The notes beneath the pieces are model-generated. The model made no database searches and had not been told where the DNA came from. It saw only the letters and a list, made by a program, of their open reading frames with translations. From assembly GCA_036346355.1 (NCBI GenBank), contig CM070591.1, positions 20,134,001 to 20,198,000 of the forward strand: DNA of 64,000 bases, given 5' to 3'. A program made the translations under genes and the position numbers. This DNA comes from Rhipidocladum racemiflorum (lineage: Eukaryota; Streptophyta; Magnoliopsida; Poales; Poaceae). Below are positions 41,950 through 52,400 of the stretch, piece by piece; position 1 is the stretch's first letter; each line of letters begins with the position of its first letter.

Positions 41950-43366
41950 CTAGATGTCGAAGCCGTCCTTATCGAGCTGTCCCAAGCTGACGATGTTCGC
42001 AGTGAGGCGCGGGATGTGGTACACCCCGGTGAGAGCTTGGTGCTCCCCATTCTTGCATGTGAAGAGCACGGTGCCGCGCCCTTCGATGCCGACCACCGAC
42101 CCGTCGCCGAACTTGACGGAGCCGTGCACGCCGGTGTCGAGCTCGGAGAAGGCAGACTTGGCACCGATCATGTGGTTTGTGGCGCCCATGTCGAGGACCT
42201 ATCTGGTGCAGTCGCCATCACCCTTCTCTCCCAGCTGGACGAAGAGACGATCCTCCTCGAGCTCCACCGATTCCTTCATTGCAGTGCCCATCAACAAAGT
42301 GGGCTCCGGATCCTCTTCTGCTTCGGCCACGTGCGCCTGCTCGTCGCGCTTCTTCTTGCGACACTCACGAGCCTAATGGCCCATTTTGCTGCAGTATCGG
42401 CACTGGTCTCTAGCGATCGTGCCATTCTCACCATTGCCGCTAACCTTGGACGACTTGTAGTTGCTACGTCCTCCGCCGTCCTTGCCGCGGCCGCACCCAT
42501 GACTCCTCCGTTGGCCCGAGCCTTTTCTGATGACCCCTCGCCGGAGTGCTGCAGCCGTGAGGTGATGCGTGCTAACAGCTCGTCCTCAGTGAGGTTGAGC
42601 CGGGTGATTTAGCCACCACTGGAACTGCTACCTCCGCCCAGGTCATGACGCTCCTCCGCCGCCTTGAGACACCCGATGAGCTCCTCAACAGAGAGCCCGT
42701 CAAGATCCATCAGCATTTCGATTGCCATGGCGATCTGCGCATAACTCGGCGGTACTGCCTGCAAATTTTGCGCACAATTTCTTCCTCGTTGCACTCGTCT
42801 CCAAGCATCGTGAGCTGACTCGCGATCCCGGTGATACGGACGCCGAACTTGTCCACCGTCTCACCGTAGCGAAACTTGAGCGCGTCGAACACCTAACGGA
42901 GCGTGCTTGCCTTTGCCATGCGAACTCACTCGACGTCGATGTTCATCATCTTGATCGCATCCTAAGCGATCCTAGCCATCTCCTTGCTCGCGATGGTGCC
43001 CACCATCTCCGCCGGCACGGCTTTCGCGATGGCCTCGAGAGCCATCCGATCCACGACGAAGTCATCGGTGCCGTCGCTCACCGCCACCCACAGGTCCCGT
43101 GCCTACAGCATGATGCGCATGAGTGCCGCCCAGTCGGAGTAGTTGCTCATTGTCAACATCGGGTACGAGCCGCCGCCGCCAATTTCCCTCACAATGCGCT
43201 GCACAACGACCTCGCGGCCACCGGCATCGCGGTGCCGCGATCGGCGCGGAGGCGGTGATGGCGAGCGCACCTTGCGCCTCCTCAGAGGAGTCCTAGTACC
43301 ACGGGACGCAGAAGCCGACATGGCTCTGATACCAAATGTCAGAGCTCTCCCAGCGATGAGCACCAA
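41950..43366 (-). pseudogene. gag: Copia gag and protease
   Basis: The gag starts near 43320 (MSASASRGTRTPLRR) with SYPMLTMSNYSDWAALMRIM, then VFDALKFRYGETVDKFGVRI and TMLGDECNEEEIVRKI in later frames. A zinc knuckle CRYCSKMGH, then a stop and AREC, lies at about 42362-42405 (CX2CX4HX4C with the residue after His as stop). The protease lies at 42195-41950 with DMGATNHMIG where DSGA or DTGA is usual, followed by VYHIPRLTANIVSLGQLDKD. Non-functional as it stands. Confidence 0.82.
43323..43335 (-). other. Copia primer binding site (initiator Met-tRNA)
   Basis: The minus strand reads ttggtatcagagc one base inside the 5' LTR. Confidence 0.88.
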
Positions 43367-43642
43367 TGAGAGCCCAGGAACACAGACTCAAACACACACG
43401 AGCTGAAGAGACACGAGAGATTTTTTTTTTGTGCTTTGATCAAGCTACACTTTTCTATTCTTTGTCTATTGCTACTTAAATAACCAAGGAACGTAACCGG
43501 CCATGGCTTCATGATGTGAAGGAAAAAACTAGTAACTAGCAGCCACTAAAAGACTAGTAACCGGCCAACTAAAAGACTAGTACCTGGCAATTAAACAAGT
43601 AGAAACTGAAATGAAAAATAGGTAATGCCTGGATTAATAACA
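43337..43642 (-). repeat. Copia 5' LTR
   Basis: 306 bp; the minus strand starts TGTTATTAATCC and ends GAGCTCTGACA. It contains a triple direct repeat of actagtaacc/actagtacct-type units on the plus strand (43528-43590). Confidence 0.85.
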
Positions 43643-44239
43643 TCTATACGTGGCGGGTGAATTCATGAAGTGAAGTCAAGCATGCAACACAATCTTCATA
43701 ACTCCTCTTTCTCTCCTGTTCTTCCACATATATATGTCCTATTCCTCTTCATCCCCTGAAACGAAAAAGTAAATATTGTTTCAAAATAAGAGAAAACGTA
43801 GGGAATGTATTCGGACACTAGCATATGGATGAGATATAGAACTAATTATACTTAATTTCATTCTCTTAGATAAACAAGATCACAAGTTTACTACGGAATA
43901 GCATGCAGTCGACAGATGTCTGCAAGAAAAAGTTTATACCAACCCAATCATCAGCAAGAAAACCATGTTTCCAGCTCTTCAAGATCGAGTTACAGAAATA
44001 TATAGGAAAAAATAGAATGAAAGTACATGTCACGGTTGTCACCTTGTAATTATCCTATAATTAAGATCCGGAGGTTTGAAGCGTCATGAGGCCATCCAGG
44101 TCATGCTTTTTGAAAAAAAAAATCCTCCTGTTTTCCCTGATTACTTGTAGCTCTCAGTTGCCGATCGTCGTCCACCTTTCGTATCGGTGCAGATCTGCCC
44201 GCCCACGCGCCCCCCGCCGGGAAAACCGAGTGATGCGAT
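43643..44239. other. No gene recognised
   Basis: Mixed AT-rich sequence between the copia element and the chimera. No transposon terminus could be identified here, which matters for deciding how the chimera arose. Confidence 0.3.
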
Positions 44240-44759
44240 GCCTACCTCGCGAGCGTTCGAGTACACGCGGGGGACGAGCTCCGCAGTTTCCGCGCCTGCC
44301 TCCGCTGGATGTGCATCGGCCACTCTGACGCGTGGCGCTCGGCGGGGTCGTGGGCCGTCTTCCTCCTCCTCGCCGTCGCGACACCCTCGGGGGTCCGCCT
44401 CGCGACCCCGGAAACCGAGCCGCGGACCTTCCACGTGCAGGTCCAAGTCTCCCCCACCCTGCCCGCCTCCCTCGCCTAGCTCTCCCTCTGCGCACTCCTC
44501 CGCGGCGGGCTTCGCCGACTCCTTTACCTCGACGGAAACCGAGCCGCGGACCTTCCACGTGCAGGTCCAAGTCTCCCCCACCCTGCCCGCCTCCCTCGCC
44601 TAGCTCTCCCTCTGCGCACTCCTCCGCGGCGGGCTTCGCCGACTCCTTTACCTCGACCGCCTCCGCCACGACTCCGACAACGTACGCGCAGGTTGCGTCG
44701 CGCAGCTCGGCCGCTCTTTCTGCCTCCTCGCCTGCTTGGTCATGCCCTGCTCCCTCGCC
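44240..44759 (+). pseudogene. DUF3537-like gene fragment (plant membrane protein family)
   Basis: One frame reads HAGDELRSFRACLRWMCIGH, SWAVFLLLAVATPSGV, TFHVQVQVSPTLPASLA, a TAG, LSLCALLRGGLRRLLYLD, then LRHDSDNVRAGCVAQLGRSF. The hydrophobic pattern and the LRRLLYLDRL and AQLGRSF signatures match, from memory, plant DUF3537 proteins, a family often called gustatory-receptor-like with several membrane helices. Only the N-terminal part is present. A 125-bp tandem duplication (44411-44535, 44536-44660) lies within it and changes the frame. It joins directly, in frame, to reductoisomerase sequence at 44760. Confidence 0.6.
44411..44660. repeat. 125-bp tandem duplication, two copies
   Basis: gaaaccgagccgcggacctt starts at 44411 and again at 44536, and the copies are almost identical throughout. 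125 is not a multiple of three, so the duplication disrupts the DUF3537 frame once. Confidence 0.93.
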
Positions 44760-45786
44760 TTCGAGACCTCCGTATTCAAGAAGGAGAAGGTCTCCCTCGC
44801 CGGCCACGAGGAGGTCAGCTCTCGTATCCGTCTTCTTCCTTTCATTTTCCTTGGGGATTTTTCCTCTGATTTTTTGCGATTTGTTTATTTGTCTTCGATG
44901 TTTGGTGCTGCAGTATATTGTCAGGGGCGGGAGGGACCTCTTCCCGTCGCTTCCCGAGGTGTTCAAGGGCATCAAGCAGATCGGAGTGATCGGATGGGGC
45001 TCTCAGGTTCAATAAAAATGCCAACCTTGTTGTTTCAGTATATACTGGTTTCTCTGTCAATGCTGCTGGGAAATGTGATTCGTCCGTTGTTGATGGTTGA
45101 TAGTGTGCCGAGCAATTGTGTTGTGACTGAACAAACGCAACAAAGTGATCAAATAGTGGATGGGACCGATTTCACATAGATTTCTTCTGTTACATGTGTT
45201 TAGGACAGGAGAATCATTTGTATTTCCAGGTATTTGTTTTGGCTACAACAGAGTCAATGTTGCTTTTGCAGGGTCCCGCACAAGCCCAGAACCTGAGAGA
45301 TTCACTGGCTGAAGCGAAGTCAGACATTGTTGTCAAGGTTTGCTCTTCTTATGTATTTACCAGCTTTCATACATGGGTCTGAGTTTCCTACATGAAAACC
45401 ACGAATAAAATGAAGCTCTGAACCTTGAGCTTGAAGCCTTGAATGAACTCTCTTATATTTATTCTCTTCTTGAGCTTGTTAGCTTGCACTGATGACACTT
45501 CATCGCTCATTATCATTTTAAAGGAGCATTTGATTTTATAGAACTTGGACATGGAAATTATGGGCCAACATATATTCTGACCCTTTTGATATGCACTTTA
45601 GCACTACCCTGTCGATCGAACAAGCTGCCTTTTGCTTTCAGATTGGTCTCCGTAAAGGTTCTAAATCTTTTGATGAAGCACGTACGTGCAGCTGGATTCA
45701 CTGAAGAGAATTGAACCTTGAAAGATATTTGGGAGACTGTTTCAGCCAGTGATCTCGTGTTGCTATTGATATCAGATGCTGCACAG
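44760..45786 (+). pseudogene. KARI: Ketol-acid reductoisomerase fragment (first four exons, introns kept)
   Basis: The intact enzyme is plastid-located and catalyses the NADPH-dependent second step of branched-chain amino acid synthesis. Exon sequences: 44760-44813 (FETSVFKKEKVSLAGHEE), 44914-45006 (YIVRGGRDLFPSLPEVFKG then IGVIGWGSQ), 45272-45337 (GPAQAQNLRDSLAEAKSDIV) and 45642-45786 (IGLRKGSKSFDEAR ... DIWETVSASDLVLLLISDAA). All junctions are GT-AG and in phase. The NADPH-binding GWGSQGPAQ spans an intron exactly as in plants. Damage: a 4-base duplication (acgt) at about 45680, and a Gly-to-stop change soon after. The transit peptide is replaced by DUF3537 sequence, and all downstream exons are missing. 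Confidence 0.92.
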
Positions 45787-46325
45787 GTTTGCTTCACGCT
45801 CAGTGCCTGCATGGTTTTCAACTTTTCATTACCACTCCATAATGCTATACTTTTATTAAATGCTTGTTTGAATTATGCTGAGTTGTAGGATGATGTTATT
45901 TTGTTGTCCTGTTGATTTAATTCAACCTTCATGCTATATCTATAGCATACCTATTTATAATTTCCTGCACGACGAGGCTTCAAGCCCGCTCGCCGCACAC
46001 GTGCCCCGTCCTGTGCGGTTTTTCCCCTCGCGACACATGCCCCACCCAAGCCGCCTGCCGCGTGCCAGCGCATGCCTCACTTTTTGTGATATCTGCATGT
46101 TGTCTTTTGCTATTATGGTTTCAATTCGTTTATTCTTTATTTCTGGTAATGCAATGAGAATATGTCATGAAGATTAAAACCATGGAACAAGGAACAGAAA
46201 GAAATCTTTCAACACATTTTTTCCCTTCCTCCCTCATTAATTGGTTATGAATAGTACAACCCCTTATCTTTTTACTTCTGTCAGGCTTTTATGGGATATT
46301 TGGTTTTGGTTACTTATTTAGTATA
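45787..46325. other. Intron remnant then unrelated sequence
   Basis: Intron-like sequence follows the last reductoisomerase exon to about 45950. A GC-rich stretch at 45975-46075 interrupts it. No further exon is seen. Confidence 0.4.
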
Positions 46326-46360
46326 CTAGTAAGAGCAGTGCGCTACGCTGCGCCGGTTAT
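46326..46360 (-). mobile_element. Possible Helitron 3' terminus
   Basis: The minus strand reads gcgcagcgtagcgc, a short GCGC-stem hairpin, then about ten bases, then cttactag|t. The CTAG end next to T and the hairpin about ten bases upstream fit the Helitron 3' end rule. The element would extend to the right, away from the chimera. No 5' TC end was located. Confidence 0.35.
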
Positions 46361-47050
46361 AAGAACAGCCATCTTTGTGAATAACTGAATGGGATGACAT
46401 ATGAAAAGTCCAACGCCGAACCATAAAGACACAAGAGCACAGTTAATACAGAGGTAATATGAAGTGAAATACAGATTATAAAATTTGCATCCAGTCGCTG
46501 GTAATCTCAAATAGGCATAGTGAAGTTTGAGTTCGTGAATTGATGACTAAGAGTGTAACATTCTAAAAACACCACAACAATAGCATAGATTTTTTGAAAT
46601 ATTGTCTGAAGATGACCAACAATTCAAGTATACAATCTTACGATTCTAGGCCAAGAGCCTTCATTTTTAGGTGTTCGCGGTTTTGAAGATCTAAACAAAT
46701 CCGCTTATCAAGAGCTCTTAGTCTACAACACACATGAGAAAATTGTAGTTGAAGCATTATATACGTATTAAAAAAAAGCCTACAATGCTATTGTATTTCT
46801 GATCGCCTAATTATTGTTCAATAAGAAGAAATATTTGAAAAATAATGAAGCATGAGCCTTATCTATGAGAAAGCAGAATGATTCACAAGTAACTTCATAA
46901 AGTATATTTAAGAAATTGGCTGCCTATGTTTTCACCAATCCACAGAACATGTCTCTCAAACAACAATAATAATGACTTGATCTGCTTGCAATTGGAGACA
47001 ACAAAACAACATTGTAACCCTACAATTACAATAATATCTTGCATAAGTAT
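46361..47050. other. No gene recognised
   Basis: AT-rich sequence to the edge of LTR O. It could be Helitron body. Confidence 0.3.
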
Positions 47051-47251
47051 TGTCGGACCCCGGAATAACACCTCCGAAATCCTCTGTGTATTCTGTACTA
47101 GTCCAGGAAAAGCTAGTACACACAGTAGAAATGAAACCATAGCATATCCAGCGTTCTTTATTAATAATAAATATTCAAGGATTACAAAGGGAATGGCGCG
47201 CAGGCCAACAAATAAATAAACGAATAAATAAAGCAGCGGAAATGAAGACAA
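47051..47251 (-). repeat. LTR O, inner-end part left of element N
   Basis: Starts tgtcggaccccgg on the plus strand, the form of an LTR 3' end on the minus strand, and is cut at 47251 by element N. It resumes at 62542 after the gacaa duplication. Confidence 0.6.
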
Positions 47252-50200
47252 TGTGGGACCCTCATTTTTATGTCACTAAGTAACATAAATATGAGGCTCT
47301 TAAGTGCTTCCTGTGCCATTCCCATGATCAGTGGCTGGCACGCACAAACACAATTTGGATATTACAGCCACACAGATACACACTTTTATTACATCACAAG
47401 TTTTATAATGTTATTACAATACCAAAAGTAGCAGGAAATTAAAACCATGTCTCATAGTATGCCAACTATTCCATAACTCCACAGGCAACTGCTGAGATGA
47501 ACTTAGAAAGATCAGTCGTCGCTAAAATTCGCAGGTTCCTCATATTCATTCCCATCATTATCGTAATCTTGCTCTTCACCTAAAAACATTGTTGAAGCAA
47601 GTTGAGTACATTGGTACTCGCAAGACTTTGTAGTGTATGCAATTCCTGAAATATATGCAGGCTGAAATAGAAAGTGGGTCTCTACGGTTGTTTTGCATAA
47701 AGCGAAAATTTTGAATGAAGTAATACTGCATAGTAATGGAAAGCGTAATAAAGCTTTAAAACAATTTGATAAGTAATTGAGATAACAAGTAATAAAAGAA
47801 TAATAACATTTTACTCACGGCCCTTTGTGAGTAAATTAACGAAAAGACCCTCCATGGTCTCGTACGAACAAATGTAACATTAAGTAAGACTAAAGAATGT
47901 AAACCATTTCCCAAATCATTTAATCAAAGGTTTTTGAAAACAGAAATAGCTAACTAGTGTCAATTCGCCAAGTCATCCATGACCGTGGATACGGCTATTC
48001 GAATAGTTTTAGACTCTGCAGAGTTTGTACTGCTTTACCCACAAGATATGTTCTCCCTTTTTGCAAGCTATAAGACACACTTCCTTTGGTATGCCCGCGA
48101 GGAGTTCATAACGAAACTGTTCGATTACTTGAACCTTAACTTTGCACTAGCCCAGTGACGTCACTCCTGACTATGATGGAAGCTAAAAGGTAAAAGTGAT
48201 TCCGAGTCAAGAACCCACCAGAATAGAAATTCTGAGTCGGTGACCCACCAGGAATAATAACAGCCCCAAATTCATAGCCAGCGTACACTGCTACAACGGC
48301 AGATGCCAACACCTCGGTGATGACACCTCCTCGAGCAAACCAATATTCGGAATGCCCGTGCTACAACCGCCTACCAATGTGCAAAGCTAATTCCCAAATA
48401 ATTTAATAAGTTAAGACTGTCCCATTACAAGATTTGTGGATGTACTGCTATACTTGGATCATGCAACACTACGCTCGGGTCCTTAAAGTGACATGGGCGA
48501 TACTCCACTTAACTACGCATTAACGTTAAAACATGTACAACCGGCTATTGCCAATAATCACCCACGTCAAAATCAATAGTTTTATTTTCATTTTTATCAA
48601 ACTACCAGTATCCTTTACTGCTTAAATAAACCATAAAAGATTTCATAAAGAAGTGTGTATGTGGGTATAGATGTCATCGTATCATTCTAAGCATTGCTAA
48701 GGTGATGAAATTAATAATCGTTATAACCCATCTTTTAATTGAGTACCCATTCCTATGGTTATCATGGGGTTTATGTTGATATGATTAAGACAATATACCA
48801 ACATTGGGTTATAGCTACCAAGAGTGTGAAATAAATAATTAGAATATAAGCATGCAGGAAGATTCTTAATCACATTTTATCTGGTTGTAAAATCTGGGTT
48901 CAAGAATGCTCAAAGGGATGCTTGCCTTGCTCCTCGGCGGTGTAAGCTGGATCCGTGTCGTCGATAGCGTAGTCGGCAATCTCTGCGTCTATACGTCGAG
49001 TACTAACATGGTAAATAAGATACTTCAATATTGATAAAGAAGCAAAACACAAACGACAAAGATAACAATTGAAGGATTCAAATGAGATCATTCCAAAACA
49101 ATTAAGATAGCAATCAATTTCAATCATCATTTCAAGTATGAACTAAGGTATATGGTTTTAATCATGAACTAAGGTATATGGTTTTTAATCTAAAGATTAA
49201 AGCTTAGGGCACATAACACAGCTACTTTCTTTGTGCATTATTCCATTTTAATTTATGAATTCAGGAAGCTAAGATTGTAAAGTTAAATATAATGAAATTC
49301 ATTTTCAAGGTGTGGTGTTAGTTGTATTAATTTTAAACGTGGCATATGGTAACTTCAAACATGTCAAACAAAAGTAACATGGTATACCTTAACTTTCATA
49401 TTACCATTAGATCCTAATTAGTGTAATGAGCACAAAGAAACAAGTTTCATTCATTTTAGATGGTTTTTGATCAAGTTATAGCAATTATATTAAATTTATA
49501 TATTAAATAAAGTCCTAACATGAAATTTTCACAAACCAATTCCAAATCCAAATCTAATTACATATTTGGACAGTAATTGACCTAAGGATTCTAACAAAAT
49601 TTGTTTCACTCAATTTGGACCTATTTTGCAAAATCTCTACATGCCACATATTCAAATTTCAAGCTTTAAATTCAAATTCAGACTTACTTTGCTAAACAAG
49701 TTTCAAATGTTTTTACATATTATGAAACTAGATGATTTATGATGAATTTAGGAAGTTGTTTCATTCTATTTGGAGCTATAGTTTAAAAGTTATGGAAATT
49801 TGAATTATTTCGGTTTTAATTAACACAGAGAAACAAGGAAATACGCTTTCCTTAAAGGAAAGCGCACTTCAGCATTTTTGCGCGGGCTGGCTTTGAACTT
49901 AGATTGCGATACGACAAATGAGGTCTGGCAGGCAGCGACTCACAGGCGAAAGCACATGGCCAGTCTGATCACATGCTACCGGCCCAACAAAGAATGAGAG
50001 GTGCACGACACGCGGATGATGTGGCCCACAAAGCAAAGTGAACTGTGAGCAGAGGAGGTGGCCGACGGCCTCACCGGCGATCAACCGTGGCGTCGATCGA
50101 CTTTGGCCGTGAGCAATAGCTTCACGGGACCATGGTGAACCTAGGGATAACTTGGACATGGGTGGTGTTCGGAGGAATTGAGCTCTCGGCGCCGACGGCG

Positions 50201-51871
50201 GCGCTCACTGGCGCGCAAGGTGTGGCGGTGCTACGGTTCATCCGAGCCGAATGATTATGCGTATAAGCTCTAGGGGGTCCTAGGGACTCTATTGGTACAC
50301 TTAACTCGAAGGAAGAAGGGACGGGTAGCGTTCTCACCGTCTTGGCGGCGATGACGGAAGAGGTCTCACGGTGCGGGATATCTCCGAGCTGCTTTGGGCT
50401 GCAAGAAGGTGCGCAAAAGATTTGTGAGTATCCAAGGATGCTCTGGGATCAAACGATTTGGATGCGCCCTTACCGAGTCAAGCGAATTTGGAATTTCCCC
50501 CAAATCGGGCTTCACCGGAGGCGAGGAAGAAGGTCCCGGTCTGGGCGGTATAGGGCACGGGAGGATGAGTGGGTGCGCGCTCCAGGTTTAGTGGTATTCG
50601 GAGGTGCTATTCCTCCCCTTAAATAGGCTAGGGAGGCCGTGGGAGTGAAGCTGCTCTAGGAGATGAGGTTGGCGGCCGACTCAGGCATTCTCCGGAAGTC
50701 TCCTCCCAGCTCGGTCCAAGGTATGATGGAACATGGTATGGGGTTGCAGTGGCGTGGCAGCCTCGGGGCATGGAATGCGGCGAGGTCACGACAAGGAACC
50801 GAGGCGGTGCGTGAGCATGGCTAGCTCTGCTCAGGAGAGGGAGAGAGAACGAGAGACAGAGGGAGAAGAAGGCCCTGACATGTGGGGTCGGGTCCCACAT
50901 GTCAGTGGTTCATTAGGTATGGAGAATGGAGGCTGAGGATGACACGTGGGCCAGGATATTTCTGGGTCCCTGTCGGCAGCGGTGCCGGCATGCACGTCAC
51001 TGGACGCGTGGACCCCGCGTGGAAGAGAATGAGAGAGAGAGAAGAAATTTCTAGGGTTCTCCTCTGGACAGCACACTAACCCATTTAATTCCCGGGTCAT
51101 TTCAAGTCCAGATTTTTCGAAACTTTTTGTCCAAGTTGATGGGTAAGTTATCTACGTCCAGTAAAATTTTGAGGTTAAAATGTGCTATAGTTATTTAATT
51201 AAAAATCTGACAATGAATGCTGCACAGAAAATCCAATTTAGTTTTTGAATTGATTGAGGGACTAAATCAACGTATTAAATTTTGAAATTTTTACTGAAGG
51301 TTTGGTTCTAAACAATGGACCTATCATAAAAATTTCAATATTAAATTCTCATTATTTGATTCTCCATAAATCTTTTATTGATTTCTGCAGAATTCCAATT
51401 CTGCCTAAATTAAATGCTAAAACATAGCAAAAATGCTTATTAATTTTTGAAACTTTTTGTGGGTGAAGGTGATATGTCTGAGGTCTTATGATAAAAATCC
51501 CAAGGTCTAGATTGCTCTACATTGTTCTCTAAAAATCTGACATAGGTCTGGACAGCAATAGAATTTGCTAATTAAATTATTTTCTTTACTTCTAAATGCA
51601 TTCACATGGTCTTTTGACCATCTATGGATATCTTCTAGGGTTTGGCCAGGTTATACAAGATTTTTACCATGGTAATTTCATTTCTTACCATTTTACTATT
51701 TTCTCTTTTCTTTTCTTTTCTTTCTTAAATTCCATTATTCATTTCAACAATTAATTCAACCAATAGATCAAAAATCAATAAATGCACATAAAATCAAGAA
51801 ATGCAACACAAAACTGATTTCACATTTTTAATATTTGATTTTTATTACTTTATAAATTTGAGGATGTTACA
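47252..51871 (-). repeat. Element N 3' LTR
   Basis: 4620 bp; the minus strand starts TGTAACATCCTC at 51871 and ends ...GGGTCCCACA at 47252. It contains the GAGTAC hairpin (47604-47619), the palindrome block (47995-48023), a TATA-like ctatttaag near 50615-50624 and the hairpin ctgacatgtggg/cccacatgtcag (50875-50905). The 76-residue minus ORF at 48900-49130 recurs in the other LTR with one change and is probably not a gene. Confidence 0.93.
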
Positions 51872-51885
51872 GATCTACCCCCCTT
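51872..51885 (-). other. Element N polypurine tract
   Basis: The minus strand reads aaggggggtagatc directly before the 3' LTR. Confidence 0.88.
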
Positions 51886-51927
51886 ACAAAAATCTCGTCC
51901 TTGAGATTTGCGAGGGCTAAGGAAAAC

Positions 51928-52400
51928 TTAAAAGAAATCTGGAAACTCTTTCATCAGATGATCTTCACGCTCCCACGTGGCTTCTTCTTCAGGATGATTA
52001 CTCCACTGAACTTTCAACATTCTGTGGATCTTGTTTCTCGTGTGTCGCTCGGCTTCTTCAAGAATGCGAACAGGACGCTCTCGATAAGATAGATCAGGTT
52101 GTAGATCGAGATCGTCGAGATTTGCGAGATCATTCGGCACACGAAGACACTTCTTAAGTTGGGAGACATGAAAGACATTATGAACTTCAGATAAACGGGA
52201 TGGCAGCTCCAACTTATATGCCATCTCTCCCATCTTTGCGATAATTGGAAAGGGTCCAATATATCGAGGGGCTAGTTTCCCGCGGATTTGGAAACGACGA
52301 ACTCCGCGAAGAGGAGAAACTTTCAGGTAGACATGATCTCCGACTTCAAAGCTTAATTCACGTCGACGATTGTTTCACAGAATTTTCCGACGAGATTGGG
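51928..52400 (-). pseudogene. pol: Element N integrase C-terminus and chromodomain
   Basis: 52233-51928 reads MGEMAYKLELPSRLSEVHNV, FHVSQLKKCLRV, then the chromodomain RPVRILEEAERHTRNKI, MLKVQWSNHPEEEATWERED, LMKEFPDFF. The domain is thought to direct integration to marked chromatin. The section before it (to about 52400) is readable but broken by a stop and frame changes. Confidence 0.88.

Larger units (their letters stand above)
39016..43642 (-). mobile_element. Ty1/copia retrotransposon with truncated 3' LTR
   Basis: Minus-strand order gag, protease, integrase, reverse transcriptase, RNase H, which defines copia. The 5' LTR is complete (43337-43642). Only 46 bp of the 3' LTR remain (39016-39061), so one end was deleted. 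Many frameshifts. Confidence 0.9.

Noticed and set aside
44086..45015. Several long GC-rich ORFs on both strands around 44.1-45.0 kb as separate genes
   Set aside because: They overlap the chimera in other frames, arise from GC richness and the 125-bp duplication, and end inside introns.
43337..46325. The DUF3537/reductoisomerase chimera as cargo of the Helitron-like end at 46326
   Set aside because: That end points to the right; the chimera lies to its left, so it would be outside the element.
48900..49130. 76-residue minus ORF in LTR N, also at 59566-59796
   Set aside because: Conservation is explained by LTR duplication; no domain and no coding-like pattern between the two copies.
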